Notes under the pieces: model-generated
Told to the model about the DNA's origin: nothing
What the model saw: only the letters and a program-made list of their open reading frames with translations
Database searches by the model: none
In this document: piece after piece, positions 52,701 to 61,700 of the stretch
Numbering within the stretch: the first letter of the stretch is position 1
How the letters are laid out: every line of letters begins with the position of its first letter
Made by a program: the position numbers and the translations under genes
Source: Malurus cyaneus samueli
Taxonomy: Eukaryota > Chordata > Aves > Passeriformes > Maluridae
Assembly (NCBI GenBank): GCA_009741485.1
Contig: CM019217.1
Coordinates: forward strand, 33,737,485 to 33,801,484
Reading direction: 5' to 3'
Length of the DNA: 64,000 bases

Positions 52701-55700
52701 GATGGATACTAAGGTCAGTTATACTTGTCTTTTGCTACAGTATTCTAGGAATGTTACTTTCGTTCAGTAACTTTGGAATGGAACTGTGGAGGATTTCAAC
52801 AACTTTGTGTACAAGAATCAAAGGGTTGAACATAAAATGCAACTTTATATACTTTTTAGTGCAATATTCACAGTTTGCAAGTCTGGAAAGGCAGATAGGT
52901 TTCAGTGAAATTTATTTGGCTTCATCTAACACCTAAACCATATAGATAAGTTTGATGACTGTTCATATGTGTAGATATTTCTTGTTTATTTATTTATTTA
53001 TTTGTTTAATTAGGAGAGCTGATCAGTTAATTCAGGAAGAAAATGATGATGTCATCCCATACTGTGTAGCTATTGGAGATGTGAAGAAACTGGTTTCTTT
53101 TTTTACTTCAAGGGGTCAGCTTAAAGAGGCTCTACTTGTTGCACAGGTATTACTACATCTGTGTAGTAGTAATGTGGAGAATGTATATAGCTCTTAGCTT
53201 GTGACTCAGAATAGGACATGCAAATTTAGAAAGCTAGCTCTGTTCACTTTTGCAAAATCGCTGAATAGTGATGCCCTAGTCCTTACTTCCATATGATATT
53301 GACCAGTTTTTATGCAGAAATCATAAGAAAGAGATGTAAAGCCTGAATCATGTTTACATATTTAAAGCCTGATTCTTTGAAACTGCAATCAGATTACCAT
53401 GATGAAAACTGATGTGTTCAATTTTGATTGAAATGGAACCTGATTTTCAACAGTCAGTATTGCCCTTAACATCAAAGGATTTGATTTCTCTGAGAAAATA
53501 AATTTCTTTGAATTTCTACTGGGAAACCATCTGTCTGTGTATTTTAGCTGAATAATGTACAGAATGGAATTTTGACTCATGCTTAGTTTTAACAAGTTGT
53601 GATGTTTTAAAGCAAGTTAAAGCTTCAGAAAGATCTTATTTTTTCATGCAAGAGAGGTATTCCAGAGAGATATCAAAATTCATAGAATAGTCTTCATCTC
53701 AAAGGTTTAATCAGATGATAATAAGCAATGAAGTACCAGGACTTATTTTCCCTTTTGACTGAACCCTTAGGTTTAATGATGTTATCCCAGCTACATCTTA
53801 AAGCACATGAAAGAATTTCAGAGAATCACAGAATCAGTTATTTTGGAAATGACCTCTGAGATTGTAGAGTCCAACCCTTGAGCAAATACCACCTTATTAA
53901 CTGATGTAATTTTAACCCACACTGATCTCTTTGTATCTAATGTTAATAATAAATTATTGCCAGATACCTTAAGCCACTGTATGCCAAACCTTTCCAGGTT
54001 TGCTGGTATACCTGCAGAAAATTATGTTTGGATTTTAACCTTCCAGCAGATCTGCTTGTTCCTTGGGGTGTAAAAATCAAGGTTGTGTCATTCACTATCC
54101 ATTTTAAGTGCATCCCAATACTGAAAAATCCTGCACAAATGCTTAGGAAGGAAGAAGTCTCTTGCTTCTGTAGAATTCTTGTATGGCTAGATAATACTAG
54201 GCTAATATTTAGCTATGAGTAAATAATTGGTTTAAACATTAAAAAAAAATTATTTGTTATAACTGAGCTTTAGAAAGATTTTTATAGATCTTAGATTGTT
54301 TTTATTGTTGTTGACAAATTGCATTTTATCTTCAGTTTGAATTGTGAATTAACTAATCAATTTTTTATTCACTCCCAGGCAGCTTGTGAAGGAAATATAC
54401 AGGTGTTGCCACTCTCCACAGCAAGTGGAGATTACGCTGGAAACAATACTGATGATTATAATGAGTAAGTTGTTACAGTTTATATCTAAAACCTCATCTT
54501 AGTGCAGAGTGTAAAGTCATTAAGGAAGGTAAAATGTTATGGTTTAATTTTGCATCACCAGTTTAGAGTTCAACAAAATATTGCATCTTCTGTTACTTAG
54601 TTAATAGAGTTACTACCTGATGCTATGTTCATTTCTCTATTGTGCCTCCTGGCACAAAATGGATTTTTTTGTAAGTATGTATTATAAATGTCCTTTTCAC
54701 TCCCTTGATATTTAAGATGCATTCCTATGCACTTAAATATATAGTGTATTAACTTAGAACTTTTGGTAAGTAGAGTGAGATTTAGCATTATCTGGGATCC
54801 CCTGTTATACATAATCTCCTCCTGAAGCTTTGCTGTTTGTCATCAGTGAAGATTCGGACAATGTACAGTAAAAGTCAGACTGAGAGAGTAGATTTAGATT
54901 AGATATTAGGAAAAAATTGTTTATTGTGAGAATGGTGAGGCACTGGCACAGGTTGCCAAGAGAAGCTGGTGATGCCCCATCCCTGGAAGTGTTCAAGGCC
55001 AAGTTGGATGAGCCTCTAAGTGACCTGGTCTAGGGGAAGGTGTCCCTGCCCATGGCAGGGGGCTTGGAACAAGATGTTTTTTAAGGTGCCTTCCAATCCA
55101 AGCCATTTTATGGATCTATGATTCTCTTTGTCCATGCCCATAAAAAAATCCCAAATATGCACCTCTCCTTGTTTAGAACAGCGCTCAAAAACCTTAATTA
55201 CATTATCAAGTTACAGGTGTAGTAACAAAAGCAGTTCAGAGGCTGTGTAGTTAGTTAATTTACATGAGCAATTTTTGAGCATACTGGTGAGCATTAGAGA
55301 AATACTGGTGCAGAGTTTGCAGGTACAGATTGACTATACCAATATTTGTTTTTTTCTTCTGTCAGTCTGAAGAGACATTTCCATACTGATGTATGTATGG
55401 GATTTTGGGAAACTGGCCCACCTCAGGATGCACTAACGTAACTAGTGGGTGAAGCTCAAACAGATTGTATTTTCAGGCTAGTAGTGTCATTATCTGTGAG
55501 TCAAATATACAATTTTTAGGGTATAGAAGCAAATGTGGTAAATTTTACATAAATTAAGACCCAAGGAACTCCAGCATTAAAGTGACTTTGCAGAATTAAT
55601 GTTTTGTTCTTGCAGGCTCTTGCAGAAGGTCAGCCAAGAACTAGCAGATTGGTATTTTCAGGATGGCCATGCAGTGCTTGCAGCATGTTGTCATCTGGCT

Positions 55701-58700
55701 GTTGAAAATATAGAGGTAATCTTTTTTTCCTTAACCAAAGAAAGTGAAAAGCCAGCACTGACTTTCTTTTTGGATCTGCACACGTGTTCTAAAATTTATG
55801 TATCACATTTTGAAATGGTGCATGGCATTTGATTGGTTTATATTTATGCAGTTAAATCCTTATAGCATTAAAGTTAGTAGCAAAACTCCCTTGATTTGAT
55901 TAAACTCAAGGTTTCTTTTATGCACAGAGAGTAGCATGTTGTTGCTGAATTGTATGTTCAGTATCTTGTTATATTAGACAATATAAAATACTTAAGTACC
56001 ATGGGTATTTACATCTTAGTGTTACTGTTTATGGTGACTGAAAATACCCATTCAGAATTGAAAATTATTGTGCTACAGAAGATGCAATCTCTACCATGAA
56101 GAATTTACAGTCTAAATGAAGAAGTAAATAGGAAGAAAAAACCCACCTCTCAGTACAAAACCAGAACTTACATGTAGGAAACATTTTATTAGATTTTTAA
56201 TTTTGTTTGTGGTTTTACAAATTGTTTCTTTTCCTCATTCTCTCTGGATTTTGTTATTGCTGACTTAACATGTTTTCCCTCCTCTATCCCCCCAAATGAG
56301 TATTATTCCATCTTAATGAGCTGTTCAGAGAGAAATTGAGAATCAGTTAATGCCTGTACTTCTGAATAGGTTTATTTAAATTTGTTGTGTAGTCTCTTAG
56401 TGCTTGGCAGTCTGCTATGCCTATCAGTAACTCTGGTCGCTCAGAAAGAGCAAGAACAGGACAATCCTTTCTGTTTTCTTGAGGTTTGAGTCTCTTTTTA
56501 TCAAAAGAGGTGGGAAATATGCACTCTGACTGCTAGTGTCCTTAAGATTAGATGGAATTCCTATAATCCATTTTAGGTATCATATTTATGTAATCTCTTC
56601 GGTTGAATAAAGGAAGGTTCTGCTAAAGGAAATCTATTTGGTTATTTAAAAACTGATTAACGCATGGTGCACAATTATGTACTCATACAAGGGACCCAAA
56701 TTATGTATACTTGAGTTTAATTATTTCATATTTTGTCATTTAGTAAAAAGTCTCATAAGTGAATGTCATATGCTCAACATAGTGAATGCCCAAAAATGCT
56801 TATGTCCCTTAATATTATAATTTTTTCATTGAGCAAGCTTGCGATGGCAAACCTGATTCGTGGAAATGAACTGGAGTTGGCAATCAGTGTGGGTACTGTC
56901 TTAGGAGAAAGTGCAGCACCAGCAACATATTATGCCCTAGAGTTACTAGCAAGAAAATGTATGGCAGTAATAACATGGTAAGAATTTCTTAATCCAAAGA
57001 TCTTTTATTCCTCCCTGACAAAACAATCAAGATGTGTCATTGTGAAACTTTTGTAGAGATCAAACCACCATGGGTAGGGAGAATAAAAATTGCTGCTTGA
57101 ATAAGAATTGCTGTATTAGACCTTTGAAGTACAGGGCATGCAAATTTTCTGCTTTAATCTCAAAATATGTTTTGTATGCATTGTAAATGAAAGAAAAGTC
57201 ATTGTCAGAGTATGAAACCCCCTGAAAAAATAACCTTGCTACTTGGGCAGTAGGTTGCATCTGGAGTTCTAATTTGTACTGAGTAAAAAGAACTGCTTCA
57301 CAGTAAGGCTGGAATTGAGTTAAAAAGTCAAAAGGAACAGTAGCTTGAGTAGAATCTATAAATTGAGTTTTTGATTAAAAAACATAAAACTAAGAGTCTG
57401 AGGAATTGCTTTCTGTTGGCATTAGAAATACAAGTCTGCTGAAAAGCTTTAAGGATGAAACAGGATTACTATTTAATTCTGCAGAAGTAATTTCTCTCTT
57501 GCATATTAGGGAAACCTTCTGTGGTAAATTCTTCTCATTATAGTGGTTTTACTTTGAAGAATACAACTACCAATGAAAAAGAAGAAAACCTTCCTAAGAT
57601 GTATTTGGCAGTTACATAGCTATTTCATAACTAACATTTCAGAGAAGATGTATACTTAAGCAGTAAAGGATCAGGTTTTTTTTCTACGGTTAGTATTTTC
57701 TAATATAACTAGATGCAGCCTGGGAGACACATTGTGACTCCTCTCTACAGAACATTTAGCCTGCCTTAGACAGTGAACTGTTGTAGAAAAAGATAAAATA
57801 AGAAATTGGTGACTTGCTGCTTTCATTTTGCAATGGTTTAGCATGTCTGCATTGCACCAGTCTTAATAGGGTCATCTTGGCAACTCCATCTGCAGCTTTT
57901 GAAGTGTCTGAAGTTCCTTCTTTGATCTGCATGCCTTCATTTTGAAGGGTATTTTTTATGTAGCCTCCAATAGAAAACACTGGATGTGGATTTAAGTGAA
58001 CAGTGTGTATTTTTTCCAATTTCCATTTTTTGCAGCATAACAAAAGCTTGTTTTGATCTCAGGGCTGTAATAAGTGTTCATAATAGTATGGCATTTATGT
58101 GTAGGTACATTAAGCTTGGCATGTGTACACTGAAGTCTACATGGGAATGAATACATGATAAAATTTTAAAGTGCTGCATATTGCCCAAGTGTACATCTGG
58201 ATTTGTCAGTGGGTTTTACGTGCTCTATTGAACACCCTGCAATCCTGGATTCTGATTTTCAGCCATTACAGCATATTTTTTACAGTCTGTAGGAAAAGAT
58301 GAGAGATTCATTAATCTCTTTGTTTTGTAATAGATTCTCTTGGTTCGCTGCATTCATAAGATCATGTATTAGGAAGCTGGAATTCAAGGGTCTATGATAT
58401 TGAAAGGCTCCCTTTTTGTTTTTACTGGTTGTTATGCTTACGGACAGCCATTTGTTAGAAACATTTCACTGTGGAGAAGCACTTAACTGTAGACAGCAAA
58501 AGGACTACCAAAAGGACCCTGATAGTTTAATAAAGAAATCAGTTACTGGTGGAATGTTTCTTGGGTTTTGGTTTGTTTTTAGAAATCCTCTGAAAAATAA
58601 AATCAAGTCAAAAAATATGTCAAAACTAAACATTCATGCACTTTCCCAAATCTTCAGCCTTGAGAAAATGTGTGAGTGTTTAAGGACACCCATTTAACAC

Positions 58701-61700
58701 CTAGATACTGTTAAAAGCAACTTTCTGCTATTCAAAAGACTAGTCATATTTTACTTGAGACACTGAATTCTTCATATGTAAACTCAGCCAACTCATTTTG
58801 ATCTTTATACTTGACAGTGTTTTCAGTTTGATTCTTAAAAATCATTCCAGGTAACACAATTTGTGGGCCATTATATGAGGGCTTCTTAGAATTATTTATT
58901 TTTTAAAGGAATATTCCATTTTTTGACAAAACAATTTCTAATCATTGTTTAAATTGCTTATGAAGATTAATGCATATGAGTAAGTGATCTTAAAAAAAGA
59001 TTAAGAACTTGTGAAATATCCTAGATTCTGAAAGAGTGCTTCTGTAACTTGGAAAAGTGGCTATTGCATTGTAATATTTTCATAGATTTTCTAAAGAACT
59101 TTTGTCATTGGTTTCTTTAGATTTTCAAAAGGCATAAAATAGAAAGGGTTTTCTTTGTTTTTGTTGAATTCAGTTGCCCTGATCCCCATATTTGCTGTTG
59201 TAGTTTAATTATTTTCTTACAGCTATTTTCTCTGTAAAGTAATGCAAAAATTTGTTCAATACTGTTTCAATGTCTTCCTTTTAGCTTCCCATCACTTGGA
59301 TACAGGTATTTAGCTTTTTTAGAGAAGGTCTAAGCTTATTGTTTCACTTAATAAAGTCAAACACTTTACTAAACTCTCTAAGAGTTCTAATTTTTAAGTG
59401 TGATTTGTACTTGGAAGTGGGATAGAAAGCATTTGCAGATACTGGGTATTAGCTTATCTGAGTATTTTTAAGCTAAGGACGGCATTCTGAAAATGCAGAG
59501 GAAATCAGTAAGATTTTTTGCCTTACATAGGGACAAGTCAGGAGAAATGATGTCTGCATTAAAAAGAGTTACAGAACAACTAGAGTAACCAGTTATTAAA
59601 ATTAAATAGAACTATTTACAGATCATTTTGTAATATTACACTTTCCCTTCAGCTGTTTGTTGTGTGAAGGATAGGGTAACAAATGGTAAAAAGTTTAGGA
59701 AAATATCATAGATGTCAGTTTGCTAAAACAGTTTTCCTTTGAGAAGGAAATTAAAACAGGTGTCACTTTCTTTTCTTGTGTAATCTATTTCTATATCACA
59801 TGAGCATCAAGCCATTCTGGGTGACTGAAGATGCCTTACTTTGATGTCAAGAAGCTTTAGAAGCCTGGAATTTTGAGGATGGTTTCATGACACAGAATCA
59901 CATTATGATCTTCCTTCTCTCAAATTTGATGGTTCCTACTCTCCCATTGTTCTGATGCTTAAAAATTGCACAGCTGTTTAATATAACCAAGTAAAGCAAC
60001 AGAAAATTAATGAATGACTTGGCCAAAAAGATGAATAATTAAGCCTCATTTATTGAAAAAAAAATACTCTTAGAGACTGAGGTTGCTTCTGCACTTCTCT
60101 TGAAATAGTTTTTTTTTCAGTAAACTCCTTATTATAAAAGGAATGTGAAAGAGAAAATAGTTTCCTTTTATTACAAACCATCAAGAATAACTACATGTCA
60201 TCTTTTGTTTGTGCAGGGATTTAGCAGTTGATCTTCTTATGATGATTCCTGATAATAAACTGCAGTTAGCAAAACTGTGTGCTTTTTATCCTGGATGCAT
60301 ACCAGAAATAAATGACCTGCATAAAAAGGTACAACGTAAAAGAATTTACCTGAATGCTAATAAGGTTTTATATTGATTTACTTACTAATTTCAAAAAACA
60401 TAAGGCCAAATAAACCACAGAATTAATTTGCCTCTACAGTTTTATATGTAACATATCCTTTTCAGCTCTGTTCATCTTAATTTTTTTCAGTATTGTACAA
60501 TAAATTTAGTTCTTTATTTCTTATCTTTGTGTAGTCTTTCCCTGACAGGTTACTTTCTGAGGTAGCTTATGATCTTTAGAATTACCTGTCAGTATGATTT
60601 ATAACCTACTAGATGTGCAGCCTAATCATGTTTTGGCAGATCAACTTTCTATACAAGTCTGAATTGTTTTATATCTTATGTTTGTAATGTCCTTAAATTC
60701 CCCCTTTTCTCTTCAGCATCAGAAGGGTCTGCTCTGATAAATCCTTTAAGGTGCAAGTCAGACTGCACATTTATTAAACAGTAGTAAAAGCTTCACAGAA
60801 ACATTAGCAATGAAAACTGGTACTGCTTAAAGTAAAGTTACAGAAACTCAGTGTTGTTCTCTGGTCTAGATGGCTTTTTTAATGCACATTATATGCAGAT
60901 ATGTCTTTCCAACAATGACTCCTTGAGAGAGAATTTTTTTCTACTTGTTATGTGCAATCAGTATTGCTCTGCATCTTAGAGAAGTGTTTGAATCAATAAT
61001 TTTCTGGCAAAATGTTGTTTTCCAGTGTAATCTTCCTGATGTGGAAGAATGTATGCGACTGGCAGAGACAATTGAGGCAGATGGGGATGTATTTGAAACA
61101 ATAAAATACTATCTGTTAAGTACAGAACCTGACAAGGCTCTCCCCATTGGCATTCATTATGTGAAAGGTAGGTACTTGGATGAAGAGCCCTTTCAAAGCA
61201 TAAGTCATTTGTATAACTTTTTTCATGGGATATTTTTCTATTCTTCAACAGAACAACTTTGTGTCTCAGACTGGACTTTAGATTCAGTCTTTCCATATCT
61301 TGATCTTCTGAGTTACATACGGACTGAACAGTTAATGTTGCCTAAATGTAATGAGTGAGTATATTTTCCTGACTTAGGAAAGTGGAACTTAATGAAAGGA
61401 AACTTTTGGAGTGTATATGTAGGTGCACCCTGTTAGTATCATTTTTTTAATTTACCAGAAGACGGATACAAAAAAAATTTCAGCAAGTATGCTCTGGTTT
61501 CAGTTTCCTGAAGTGGTGTCACAAATAATGTGGGCTTTTATGTCAAAATGTTAAGGAGAGTTGGGCTGCACTCTCAGAATTAAGTCTAAAATAGTTGGAT
61601 AGCTCTGGTTCACCTTTATGATGAATGGTTGAAGCTAGGCAGAGGTGTGAAGAATGAAAAGGAGAAAAAAGTTGGGGAAACTTGGTGAAACTGAAATCCA

